From contig JADGOO010000033.1 in assembly GCA_017882905.1 (NCBI GenBank), forward strand, positions 1 through 47,721: a DNA stretch of 47,721 bases, read 5' to 3'. Positions 30,649 to 38,761 of the stretch are shown here, piece after piece; position 1 is the first letter of the stretch; the number at the start of each line of letters is the position of its first letter. This DNA comes from Acidimicrobiia bacterium (GTDB taxonomy: Bacteria; Actinomycetota; Acidimicrobiia; IMCC26256; PALSA-610). The position numbers and the translations under genes were made by a program. The notes below the pieces were generated by a model. It saw only the letters and a program-made list of their open reading frames with translations. It was not told where the DNA came from and did no database searches.

Positions 30649-31602
30649 ATGACCAGTGCCGACACGGTCGCGGTGGTCGACCTCGCACCCTGGGCGCGTG
30701 GCGACGTCCACGCGCGGCGGGCCATCGCGCACGCAGTCGACGACGCGCTGCGCGGGCTCGGCTTCGTGATGATCGTCGGTCACGACATCGACGGCGACCT
30801 GACAAGAAGGTTGCGCGCCGCAGGCAACGAGTTCTTCGCGCTGTCCGAATCGGTGAAGCAGACCTACGCGGCGCCCGCGCTCGGCACGCGGGGGTGGGTG
30901 CCGGTCGGTGCGGAGGCGAACGGCTACCTCTTCGGCGAGGAGACGCCCCCCGATTTGAAGGAGACCTGGGTGGTGAGCACCGCCGGTCTGCCGGGCCGGC
31001 CCGAATCCGTGCCGCGCAACGTCTGGCCGGAAGAAGTGCCCGAGCTCGAACGATGCGCCACCGCGCTCCTCGAGCAGATGGAGGCGCTGCATCTCACGCT
31101 GCTCGAGATCCTCGGCTACGCGCTCGGGCTCGACGACGTCGATCATCTCGTGGTGCGCAGCCGCTGCGCCACCAACACGTTCAACTTGAACTGGTACCCA
31201 CCGCTGCGCCACGTGGGCACGGTCGCCGATGGTCAGTACCGCATCGGACCGCACACCGACTTCGGTTCGATCACGCTCCTCGACCGTGAACCGGGCATGG
31301 GTGGCTTGCAGATCCAGACCGCCGACGGTTCCTGGGTCGACGCACCGTTCGTGCCCGGCGCCATCACCGTGAACGTCGGCGACCTGCTCGAGCTGTGGAG
31401 CGGAGGCCGGTGGCGCTCGTCGCGACATCGTGTGCTGCCGCCACCGGCCGATGCGCCCGAAGAGTCGCTGATGTCGGTGATCTACTTCTGTGAGCCCGAC
31501 GCCGACACGATCATCGAGCCGCTCGTCGCGGGCGCCGGGATGTTCGAGCCGGTGCGTGCCGGTGACTGGATGGCCGAGAAGATGCAGACGATCAGCCTCT
31601 GA
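30649..31602 (+). CDS. isopenicillin N synthase-family Fe(II) enzyme, RxS arginine replaced
   Basis: A 317-residue double-stranded beta-helix protein of the IPNS / 2-oxoglutarate dioxygenase family. N-terminal DIOX_N domain: VAVVDLAPW ... GLGFVMIVGHDID. The iron facial triad is present (GPHTDFGSITLL with His and Asp; SSRHRVLPPP with the distal His). The RxS motif that binds the 2-oxoglutarate or substrate carboxylate reads Leu-Met-Ser, whereas the two paralogues in this window keep Arg-Arg-Ser and Arg-Leu-Ser. ATG 30649 is chosen over ATG 30625 because of the AGGAGG 9 nt upstream. Divergent to an 8-oxoguanine-deaminase-like gene; substrate unknown, possibly a purine derivative. Confidence 0.87.
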   Translation: MTSADTVAVVDLAPWARGDVHARRAIAHAVDDALRGLGFVMIVGHDIDGDLTRRLRAAGNEFFALSESVKQTYAAPALGTRGWVPVGAEANGYLFGEETPPDLKETWVVSTAGLPGRPESVPRNVWPEEVPELERCATALLEQMEALHLTLLEILGYALGLDDVDHLVVRSRCATNTFNLNWYPPLRHVGTVADGQYRIGPHTDFGSITLLDREPGMGGLQIQTADGSWVDAPFVPGAITVNVGDLLELWSGGRWRSSRHRVLPPPADAPEESLMSVIYFCEPDADTIIEPLVAGAGMFEPVRAGDWMAEKMQTISL

Positions 31603-31617
31603 GCACGACCGTCGTGA

Positions 31618-32808
31618 TCAACCCGCTTCGATCCAGGTGCCGGCGCGGAGGCAGCCCACGGGTACGAGGCGCTGGCGCGCGGTGATCGTCTCGTAGCCGT
31701 CGCTCAGGAGCGCGCCCTGCTCCGGCTCGTCGAGCCGCAGCACCGACACCTCGGCGACGCGGCCTGCCTCGAGCGTGCCGAGCTCGTGTTCCATGTGGAT
31801 CGAGCGCGCGGCTTCGATCGTGGCCATCGCGATCACGTCGCCGAGCGGTACGCCGAGGGCGAGGATCTTCGACATCGTCTCCGGGAGCGACACGACGGGT
31901 TCGTCCATGTTGAAGACGTTCATGTCGGTGGAGATCGTGTCGGGCGGGTAGCCGGCGTCGAGCAGTCGGCGCGCTTCGCGAAAGCGGAAGTCGGTCGCGG
32001 AGTGGCCGACATCGAGTCGCACGCCCCGTTCGACTGCCGACCGGAACTGCGGGACCACCTCGTGCGTGACCGCGCTGATCGCGCCCGACGCGCCGCGGAA
32101 CGCATGCGTGATGATGTCGCCGGGCCGGAGCGCTTCGAGCAACGCGGGCGTATCGAGCGATGGCGTGTGGGGGAAGCGGCCGAGGTGCACCATGATCGGT
32201 GCGTCGCCCGCGACCTTCTTGGCCCCCTCGAGGAAGGGCGATGTTGCGGGGTCGGTGGTCGTGCAGGCGCGCACCTTGAACCCGACGACGTCGGGGAGGT
32301 CGAGCGCAGCCGCAGCCGCGTCGAGGTCGAGGTTGCGCTCGTCGTTGGCGATCTCGAGCTTGTGGCAGATGAAGTCGTGCGTCGCGAGGTAGAGCACGCA
32401 CGGGTCCACGAGTGACAGCACGCGCGTGCGGGGCTCGCTCGCCGTGATCCAGTCGCGTGCGAGGCGGATGGTGGCGGTGCCACTCGTGCCGCCGTCGACC
32501 ACGACCGGCACGCCGCGCTCCACACCGGCCTGATCAGGGCGCACGCAGAAGTTGCCGAGCCCGGGATACACGTGCGCGTGCAGGTCGATGAGGCCAGGTG
32601 TGACGATCGTTCCGGTCGCGTCGATCACGGCGGCGCGCGGGTACTGGGCGGCGAGGTTGTCGGCGACTACGACGACGCGGCCGGCGCCGACCGCCACGTC
32701 GGTGATCGTGTCGACGCCGAGCGCAGGGTCGACCACGCGGCCACCGACGAGGATCGTCTCGACGATTGGGCCGGCGGTGCGCTCGGTCGTGGTGGCGCTC
32801 GTGCTCAT
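31618..32808 (-). CDS. amidohydrolase/deacetylase-family metallohydrolase
   Basis: A 396-residue binuclear amidohydrolase of the group often labelled dihydroorotase-like or EF_0837-type deacetylase. Motifs: TPGLIDLHAHVYPGLGNF (HxH), VVVDGGTSGTATI, VVGFKVRACTT with the lysine likely to be carbamylated, PIMVHLGRFPHTPSL, ITHAFRGASGAIS and TISTDMNVFNMDEP (Asp). Family members cleave acetylated amino acids or similar amides. It converges with the IPNS-like gene before it (stops 15 bp apart) and diverges from a second IPNS-like gene, so it sits between two oxygenase genes but forms its own transcript. Confidence 0.85.
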   Translation of the reverse strand: MSTSATTTERTAGPIVETILVGGRVVDPALGVDTITDVAVGAGRVVVVADNLAAQYPRAAVIDATGTIVTPGLIDLHAHVYPGLGNFCVRPDQAGVERGVPVVVDGGTSGTATIRLARDWITASEPRTRVLSLVDPCVLYLATHDFICHKLEIANDERNLDLDAAAAALDLPDVVGFKVRACTTTDPATSPFLEGAKKVAGDAPIMVHLGRFPHTPSLDTPALLEALRPGDIITHAFRGASGAISAVTHEVVPQFRSAVERGVRLDVGHSATDFRFREARRLLDAGYPPDTISTDMNVFNMDEPVVSLPETMSKILALGVPLGDVIAMATIEAARSIHMEHELGTLEAGRVAEVSVLRLDEPEQGALLSDGYETITARQRLVPVGCLRAGTWIEAG

Positions 32809-32943
32809 TGGCTGTCAGTCTGCCCGTTCGCCGAGCGCGGCGTGAAGCCGCAACGGCCAAGTGTCACGCGCGCGTAACACTCCAACGGAGACGAAGTCGG
32901 CCGACCCGTGGTGGAATGGGCCTGTGCGCGCAGGGGCTCTCGA

Positions 32944-33993
32944 GTGATCGCGAACGGGAGCTCGAGCCCGGTCCCGGTGATCGATCTCGAACCGTTCCGC
33001 CTCGGCGACCGGTTGGCGCGGTCGGCGGTGGCCCGTGCCGTCGACGCGGCGAGCACGGAGGTGGGCTTCTGCGCGGTAGTCGGCCACGGCGTGGCGCCCG
33101 ATCTCGTGGCGCGCATGATGAGTGTCACGACCGCGTTCTTCGATCAACCTGCCGCGACGAAGCAGCGCTACGTGGTCGCCGACAAGCAGGCGAACCGTGG
33201 TTACGCGGCCGAGGGGAGCGAAGCGCTGAGCTACTCGCTCGGCACCGCGTCGGCCCCGGATCTCTTCGAAGCGTTCAACGTCGGTCGCGAGATCGGCGAT
33301 AGCGACGTCGACGACTACATCGCCGTCGAGCGTCACCGCTTCTTCCACCCGAACGTGTGGCCCGACGCTTCGATCGCCGGCCTGGCCGAGATGCGCTCGA
33401 CGTGGCTCGAGTACTGGGATGCGATGGAGGAGCTCGGGTTCACGATCATGTCGGCGATGGCAGTGGCACTCGGGCTCGCCGACGACTACTTCGCGCCGCT
33501 CCTCGATCGTTCGATCTCGGTGATGCGGGCGATCAACTACGAGCGCCGCGCCGCAGCGTCCGACCCGTTGCCCGGCCAGATGCGCATGGGCGCGCACTCC
33601 GACTACGGGTCGATCACGATTTTGCTCGCCGACGATGTGCCCGGACTGCAGATCCGCGCCGACGACGGCGCGTGGACGCCGGTGAGCCCACCGGCCGGTG
33701 GCTTCCTCGTGAACCTCGGCGATCTGCTCTCGGAGTGGACGAATGATCGGTGGCGCTCCACCGTGCATCGCGTGGTCCCGCCACCCGCGTCGGCGAACGG
33801 CGTGGTGCGGCGCCGATCGATCGCCTGGTTCCAGCAGCCGCGCTACGACGCGGTGATCGAATGCCTGCCCACGTGTCGAGCCGCTGGTGAAGGCGCGCAC
33901 CACCCTGCGATCACGAGCGGAGACCACCTCATCAGCAAGCTCATGGGCCCGCGGCTGCACCGACCGTCGGATCCCACGCCCGTCATCGCGTGA
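32944..33993 (+). CDS. isopenicillin N synthase-family Fe(II) dioxygenase
   Basis: A 349-residue IPNS-family enzyme. N-terminal PVPVIDLEPF ... TEVGFCAVVGHGV is the DIOX_N domain. The iron ligands are His and Asp in GAHSDYGSITILL and the distal His in RSTVHRVVPPP; Arg-Arg-Ser provides the RxS co-substrate motif. The start is uncertain: GTG 32944 is chosen because a seven-codon ORF (32924-32947) ends in a TGA overlapping it (GTGA) and AGGGG lies 7 nt upstream; the frame is open to GTG 32908. The last 11 bp overlap the end of the convergent molybdenum hydroxylase gene. Substrate unknown. Confidence 0.85.
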   Translation: MIANGSSSPVPVIDLEPFRLGDRLARSAVARAVDAASTEVGFCAVVGHGVAPDLVARMMSVTTAFFDQPAATKQRYVVADKQANRGYAAEGSEALSYSLGTASAPDLFEAFNVGREIGDSDVDDYIAVERHRFFHPNVWPDASIAGLAEMRSTWLEYWDAMEELGFTIMSAMAVALGLADDYFAPLLDRSISVMRAINYERRAAASDPLPGQMRMGAHSDYGSITILLADDVPGLQIRADDGAWTPVSPPAGGFLVNLGDLLSEWTNDRWRSTVHRVVPPPASANGVVRRRSIAWFQQPRYDAVIECLPTCRAAGEGAHHPAITSGDHLISKLMGPRLHRPSDPTPVIA

Positions 33994-36298
33994 GGGCCGC
34001 CCAGATCCGTTCGGGCGTGAGCGGTGTCACGTCGAGCTCGCGGGCCACTTCGGGGAGCGCCGCGGCAACGGCGTTCGCCACGCAGGCGAACGCGCCGTTC
34101 GTGCCCCCTTCACCCATGCCCTTCATGCCACCGGGCGTGAATGGGGACGGGTGTTCCATGTGCACGACCTCGATCGCCGGCACATTGGTCGCGATCGGGA
34201 GCAGGTAGTCGAGGAAGCTCGCACTGCGCGGCTCGCCGTTGTCGCCCACGACGACCTCTTCGAGCAGCGCGGCGCCGAGGCCTTGTGCGATGCCGCCGTG
34301 GATCTGGCCTTCCACGATCGTCGGGTTCACGATCGTGCCGCAGTCGTGCACGACGCCGTAGCGCTCCACCTCCACCGATCCCGTCTCGCGGTCGACCGCG
34401 GCGCGACACACATGCACGGCGTACGAGAACGTGAACTGGGCGGGGTCGTACACGGCGAGCTCCACCAGCCCGGGCGCGGTTCCCTCCGGCAACCCGCGCC
34501 CTTGCCAGGCGAGCTCGGCGAGCTGCGTGATTGGCACACCGATGCTCGTGCCGGCGACCGTGGCCGTGCCGTCGGCCAAGATGATGTCGGCGGGCGCGGC
34601 TTCGAGCCGCTCGGCCGCGATCGCGCGCAATCGCGCCGCGAGCCGTTCGGCCGCGAGCACACTCGCGCCGCCGCCGACTGCGATCGACCGCGACGCCGCG
34701 GTGCCGTACGCGGAGTACGGCGTGACGTCGGTGTCGCTGTGCACGAGCTCGACCACATCGGGATGCACGCCGAGCCGATCGGCGATGAGCTGCGCGAACG
34801 TGGTCTCGTGGCCCTGGCCATGCGTGGAGACACCCACGAGCGCGCGCACGGTGCCGTCGTTGAGCATGCGCAGCTCGGTCGTCTCGAAGCCACCGATGTC
34901 GAGACCGATCGCGGCGTTCCCGCCGCTCGGACCAACTCCCGCCATCTGCACATAGAGGGCGTAGGCGACACCGCGTGCGCGGCCGTCGGCCGGCGGCGCC
35001 TCCCAGTCGCTCGCCAGTGCTCTGGCGCGCCACAGTGCCTCGGGGTAGTCGCCGTTGTCGAGCATGATCGGAGCGCTGCGCAGCTGGGCCGGAAGCTCGT
35101 CGGGTTGCAGCACGTTGCGCAGCCGCAGCTCGACGGGGTCGATGCCGAGGTGCGCGGCCGCGAGGTCGATGGCGCGCTCGCGCACGAAGACGGCCTGTGT
35201 CTGGCCGAAGCCCCGGTACGCACCCGTCGGGCAGGTGTTGGTGGCCACAGCCTCCGACTCCACGCGCACGGCATCCCAGCGGTAGGGCGCGGGAACCATG
35301 CCCGACATCGCGAACAACGGCCCGGCGCCGAAGATGGCGAAGTGCGCGCCGGCGTTGCGTATGGCGCGTACCTGCAGCCCGCGCAGCGTCCCGTCGTCGT
35401 CGAACGCGATCGATACGTCGTAGTGCTCATCGCGAGCCTGCGGCGTGGTGGTGAGCGCTTGCCAACGATCTTCGATCCAGACGACAGGCCGGCGGAGTCG
35501 CTGCGCGGCCAGCACCACGAGCATCTCGTCGGCTTCGATGTGGTCCTTCACGCCGAAGGCGCCGCCCACATCGGGCGCGACGACGCGGATCTTCGCGAGC
35601 GCGAGCCCGGTGACGCGCGCAATGGCATCGCGCACTGCGTGGGGTGCCTGCGTGGACGTGTGCACGGTGAGCTTGCCGTCGAGATCGACCGCGGCGAGCA
35701 ACCCACGGCCTTCGATGGGTGCGCCGGCCACACGCCCGATGCGCAACGAGACGGCGATGGTGTGATCGGCCGCAGCGAACACCTCGGTCACGTGCGCTTC
35801 GTCGTCACCGTTGGCCCAACCGGCCATCACGTTGGTCTTCGCGTCCGGGTAGAGCAACGGCGCGCCGGGTTCGCGCGCGACGCGTGGATCGATCACCACG
35901 GGCAGCGGATCGATCTCGACCATGACCTGCTCGGCCGCGTCTCGGGCCGCGGCACGCGACGCGGCGACCACGATGCCGACTGGCTGGCCCACGAACCGGA
36001 CATGGCGGTCGAGAACCGCGTAGTCGTGCTGGAACTGACCGGGGAGGTGCCACAGCACTGGGATCCGACCGAGTGCCTCGACGTCGTCGGGTCCGAGCAC
36101 CAGCTCGACCGGTGTGGTCAACGCGCTCGTGTCGATGGCGCGCAGGTGCCCGTGCGCGATCGGGCTGCGCAACACTGCTGCGTGCAAGGTGCCGGGGATG
36201 ACGAGGTCGTCGATGAACCGCGCGGTGCCCGTGAGCGGGCGATGATCGTTGACTCGGGGAAGTCGCGTGCCAGTCCAGCGCCCGTCGGATGCCAGCAT
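33983..36298 (-). CDS. orphan molybdenum hydroxylase large subunit (CoxL-like)
   Basis: A 771-residue molybdopterin subunit without iron-sulfur or FAD subunits beside it. It starts with VNDHRPLTGTARFIDDLVIPGTLHAAVLRSPIAHG, the usual large-subunit opening, then VAPDVGGAFGVKDHIEADEM, TGAYRGFGQTQAVFVRERAI and the catalytic Glu in MKGMGEGGTNGAFACVANAV. The loop AYRGFGQ excludes form I CO dehydrogenase. It may borrow the small subunits encoded at 22498-23822, or partners elsewhere. A TAGCGT -10 (36310-36305) ends 6 nt before ATG 36298, implying a leaderless mRNA. The gene is divergent from a deaminase paralogue at 36388. Confidence 0.88.
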   Translation of the reverse strand: MLASDGRWTGTRLPRVNDHRPLTGTARFIDDLVIPGTLHAAVLRSPIAHGHLRAIDTSALTTPVELVLGPDDVEALGRIPVLWHLPGQFQHDYAVLDRHVRFVGQPVGIVVAASRAAARDAAEQVMVEIDPLPVVIDPRVAREPGAPLLYPDAKTNVMAGWANGDDEAHVTEVFAAADHTIAVSLRIGRVAGAPIEGRGLLAAVDLDGKLTVHTSTQAPHAVRDAIARVTGLALAKIRVVAPDVGGAFGVKDHIEADEMLVVLAAQRLRRPVVWIEDRWQALTTTPQARDEHYDVSIAFDDDGTLRGLQVRAIRNAGAHFAIFGAGPLFAMSGMVPAPYRWDAVRVESEAVATNTCPTGAYRGFGQTQAVFVRERAIDLAAAHLGIDPVELRLRNVLQPDELPAQLRSAPIMLDNGDYPEALWRARALASDWEAPPADGRARGVAYALYVQMAGVGPSGGNAAIGLDIGGFETTELRMLNDGTVRALVGVSTHGQGHETTFAQLIADRLGVHPDVVELVHSDTDVTPYSAYGTAASRSIAVGGGASVLAAERLAARLRAIAAERLEAAPADIILADGTATVAGTSIGVPITQLAELAWQGRGLPEGTAPGLVELAVYDPAQFTFSYAVHVCRAAVDRETGSVEVERYGVVHDCGTIVNPTIVEGQIHGGIAQGLGAALLEEVVVGDNGEPRSASFLDYLLPIATNVPAIEVVHMEHPSPFTPGGMKGMGEGGTNGAFACVANAVAAALPEVARELDVTPLTPERIWAALTR

Positions 36299-36304
36299 GG
36301 GCGC

Positions 36305-36310
36305 ACGCTA
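36305..36310 (-). promoter_or_regulatory. leaderless promoter, TAGCGT -10, for the orphan Mo hydroxylase
   Basis: TAGCGT on the minus strand stands 6 nt before ATG 36298, with sequence GCGCCC in between. The same hexamer and spacing precede hyuA at 6612-6617. Confidence 0.5.
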
Positions 36311-36375
36311 ACGGTGCGAACGCGCCCATCGCGCAGCCGGAACCGAGCGTTCACGCGTTCGGCGTCCCGATCGCC

Positions 36376-36381
36376 GAGAAT
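36376..36381 (+). promoter_or_regulatory. candidate leaderless promoter, GAGAAT -10
   Basis: GAGAAT ends 6 nt before GTG 36388, in frame with the deaminase paralogue. It supports that start over the upstream in-frame ATG at 36289, which would lie across the divergent gene's start. Confidence 0.4.
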
Positions 36382-36387
36382 GGCGCC

Positions 36388-37776
36388 GTGACGATGGGCG
36401 CGACGAGATCAACGGCCAACGACGGGCTCGTGCTGCAAGGTGTGCGCTGCCTCGTGACAGGCACCGGCGATGAGCTGCACGACGTCGACGTCGCTTGCGT
36501 CGGGGGATGGATCACCGAGATCGGGCCGGGGCTCACGATTCCCGCCGGTGCGGCCACCGTCGACGCGTCGAGCTGGATCGTGACCCCTGGTCTCGTCAAC
36601 TCGCATCAGCACCTCTACCAAGTGGGATTGCGCGCGATCGGTGCACTGGAGCGAGCCACGATCGGGCCGTGGCTCGGCGGTCTCGGCGCGCGTTGCCTCG
36701 AGTGGGAGGCGGCCGGACGCCTCACACCGGAGCGCATCGGCGCCATCGCGGCCGCCGGGCTGGCCGAATCGGTGTTGGGCGGGGTGACCACGATCGCGGA
36801 TCAGCACTACCTACACCCCGCCGGCGCCACGCGCCCGTTCATCGAGGCGACGATCGTGGCCGCGCAGGAGATCGGCGTGCGCTTGCACGCGACACGCGGC
36901 ACGCTCACGCTCGGTCGCGACCAGGGCGCCGGGGCGGATCCGCGCCTGGTGCAGTCGATCGACGAAGTGCTGCGCCACAGCGCGCAGCTGATCGACGAGT
37001 TCCACGATCCCGAACCGGGCGCGTTCGTGCGCGTCGACCTCGCACCGTGTGGCGTGCACACCGACCCGCCGGAGCTGTTCGAGGCGTTCGCCGCGTTGGC
37101 GGCGGCGTGTCCGGGTGTGCGGCTGCACACGCACTGCTACGAGGTCGTCGACACCGAGTTCTGCCGAGAGCGCTACGCGGTCACACCCTGGGAGTTCCTC
37201 GTGCGCCACGGGTGGGCGCAGCCCCGAACCTGGCTCGCGCACATGGTCGACGTGCCCGTGGAGGAGCTCGCCGACATCGCCGCGGCCGGCGTGGGCATCG
37301 CCCATCTCGTCGCGCCCGACCTGCGCATGGGGTGGGGCGTCGCGCCCGTGCGCGCAATGCTCGAAGCCGGCGTCACCGTCGGCTTCGGCACCACGGGCTC
37401 GGCGAGCAACGATGGCGCCAACCTGCTCGGCGACCTCCGCGTGGCGGCGCTCGTGCATCGCATCGGCGCAGACCACGAATGGCTGTCCGCCCGCGAGCTT
37501 CTCGGCATGGCGACGCAAGGAAGTGCGCGGTGCCTCGGACGGCCCGAGCTCGGTCGCATCGCGGTCGGCGCGGCGGCCGACCTGGCGGCATGGGATCTCG
37601 ACACGGTGGACCGCGTCGGCATCAACGACCCTGTGGTCGGCTTGCTGCTGTGCGGCTTGTCGGATCGGGCCACGTTCGTGACCGTTGGCGGCCGGGTCGT
37701 CGTGCGCGACGGCCGTCTCGTCACCGCCGACGAAGCGCGTGTCGCCGCCGATGCCCGCGCCGCGCTGCGCGTCTGA
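36388..37776 (+). CDS. deaminase-like amidohydrolase with the catalytic Asp replaced by Thr
   Basis: A 462-residue paralogue of the 8-oxoguanine-deaminase-like protein at 29231. It keeps TPGLVNSHQHLYQVG (HxH), TIADQHYLHP, LHTHCYEVVDTEFC (His and Glu) and TWLAHMVDVP (His). The beta-8 motif, GCDGSAST in the paralogue, here reads GTTGSASN, so the metal-binding and proton-shuttling Asp is Thr. The SSNQLIGAG substrate loop has become APDLRMGWG. Codons around the change are clean, so this is not a frameshift. It could have another chemistry or be a non-catalytic binder. GTG 36388 (or ATG 36394) is taken as start because of the GAGAAT -10. Confidence 0.82.
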   Translation: MTMGATRSTANDGLVLQGVRCLVTGTGDELHDVDVACVGGWITEIGPGLTIPAGAATVDASSWIVTPGLVNSHQHLYQVGLRAIGALERATIGPWLGGLGARCLEWEAAGRLTPERIGAIAAAGLAESVLGGVTTIADQHYLHPAGATRPFIEATIVAAQEIGVRLHATRGTLTLGRDQGAGADPRLVQSIDEVLRHSAQLIDEFHDPEPGAFVRVDLAPCGVHTDPPELFEAFAALAAACPGVRLHTHCYEVVDTEFCRERYAVTPWEFLVRHGWAQPRTWLAHMVDVPVEELADIAAAGVGIAHLVAPDLRMGWGVAPVRAMLEAGVTVGFGTTGSASNDGANLLGDLRVAALVHRIGADHEWLSARELLGMATQGSARCLGRPELGRIAVGAAADLAAWDLDTVDRVGINDPVVGLLLCGLSDRATFVTVGGRVVVRDGRLVTADEARVAADARAALRV

Positions 37777-37780
37777 GCGA

Positions 37781-38761
37781 TCAGGTGGTCCGGAGCCAGG
37801 CGTCGATGCCTGCGAGCGCGGGGCGCTTCACCGTGTCGGGTGCACCACTCGCCTCGATCGACGTGCGGGCGATGCCGGCGAGGGTGGCGTCGTCGAGACC
37901 GAGCTCGGCGCGGCACAGCTCGTACTCGTCGAGCAGGCCGGGCCCGAACAGCAGCGGATCGTCGGCGTTGAGACTGCAGCGAACTCCCGCGGCCAGCAGA
38001 TCGGGTAACGGATGCGAGGCGATGTCGGGCACGACCGCGAGCAGCACGTTCGATGACGGGCACACGTCGAGGCAGATCCCCGAGTCGGCGAGTCGCACGA
38101 CGAGATCGGGATCTTCGACGGCGCGCACTCCGTGTTGGATGCGATCGGCGCCGAGTGCTTCGAGCGCGCCGATGATGCTCTCGGGCCCGACGAGCTCGCC
38201 CGCGTGGGGTGTCGACAGCAGTCCGGCCGCGCGGGCGATCGCGAACGCCTCCGCGAACGGCTCGGGCGGCCCGAGCACCTCGTCGTTGGCGAGCCCGAAT
38301 GCCACCACGCCCTCGCCCGCATAGCGCGCGGCGATGTTCGCCTGCTCCACCGCGATGGCCGGATCCGCGGTGCGATCCGACGCGATCATCACGCCCACGC
38401 CGATGCCGGCTTCCGCGGCGGCGTGCTGCAACGCATCGAGCAGCACCTCGAGCACGGCTTCGTCGGCGCCGAGCCGTTCGCGATGGTGGGGCAGGTAGAT
38501 CGCAGGTTCCACCCACACGGCACCGGCGGCGACCGCGTCGAGCACCGTCTCGCGTGCGAGGCGCGCTACGTCGTCGGGCCGGCGCAGCACGTCGCACGCG
38601 GCGACGTACATGCCGGCAAACGCGCTGAACGAGCCGAAGCCCCGAACCTCGGGCACGGCGATGCCGTGCTCGGCGGCGAGCTCGTTGAGCGTGGCCGGTC
38701 GCATCCCGCCTTCGAGGTGGATGTGGAGATGCGCCTTCGGGAGGGCCTGCAGGTCAGCCAC
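37781..38761 (-). CDS. adenosine/adenine deaminase-family protein (copy 1)
   Basis: A 326-residue zinc deaminase. KAHLHIHLEGGMRP holds the first His pair, STPHAGELVGPE the third His and catalytic Glu, DRIQHGVRAVEDPDL the next His, CPSSNVLL the purine loop and CSLNADDPLLFGP the zinc Asp. All catalytic positions of adenosine deaminases are present. The family includes adenosine, adenine and N6-substituted adenine deaminases; the choice is open. GTG 38761 overlaps the permease stop by 8 bp, making this the last gene of the eight-gene importer operon, so it probably acts on an imported purine-like compound. Confidence 0.88.
   Translation of the reverse strand: MADLQALPKAHLHIHLEGGMRPATLNELAAEHGIAVPEVRGFGSFSAFAGMYVAACDVLRRPDDVARLARETVLDAVAAGAVWVEPAIYLPHHRERLGADEAVLEVLLDALQHAAAEAGIGVGVMIASDRTADPAIAVEQANIAARYAGEGVVAFGLANDEVLGPPEPFAEAFAIARAAGLLSTPHAGELVGPESIIGALEALGADRIQHGVRAVEDPDLVVRLADSGICLDVCPSSNVLLAVVPDIASHPLPDLLAAGVRCSLNADDPLLFGPGLLDEYELCRAELGLDDATLAGIARTSIEASGAPDTVKRPALAGIDAWLRTT

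Noticed and set aside
33983-36298. Carbon monoxide dehydrogenase large subunit
   Set aside because: The active-site loop reads AYRGFGQ rather than the AYxCSFR of form I enzymes, and the CO dehydrogenase accessory genes are absent.
33887-36391. An 834-codon open frame on the plus strand opposite the orphan molybdenum hydroxylase
   Set aside because: Low-complexity Arg/His/Gly/Val composition and no motif; the minus-strand frame has the full family signature.
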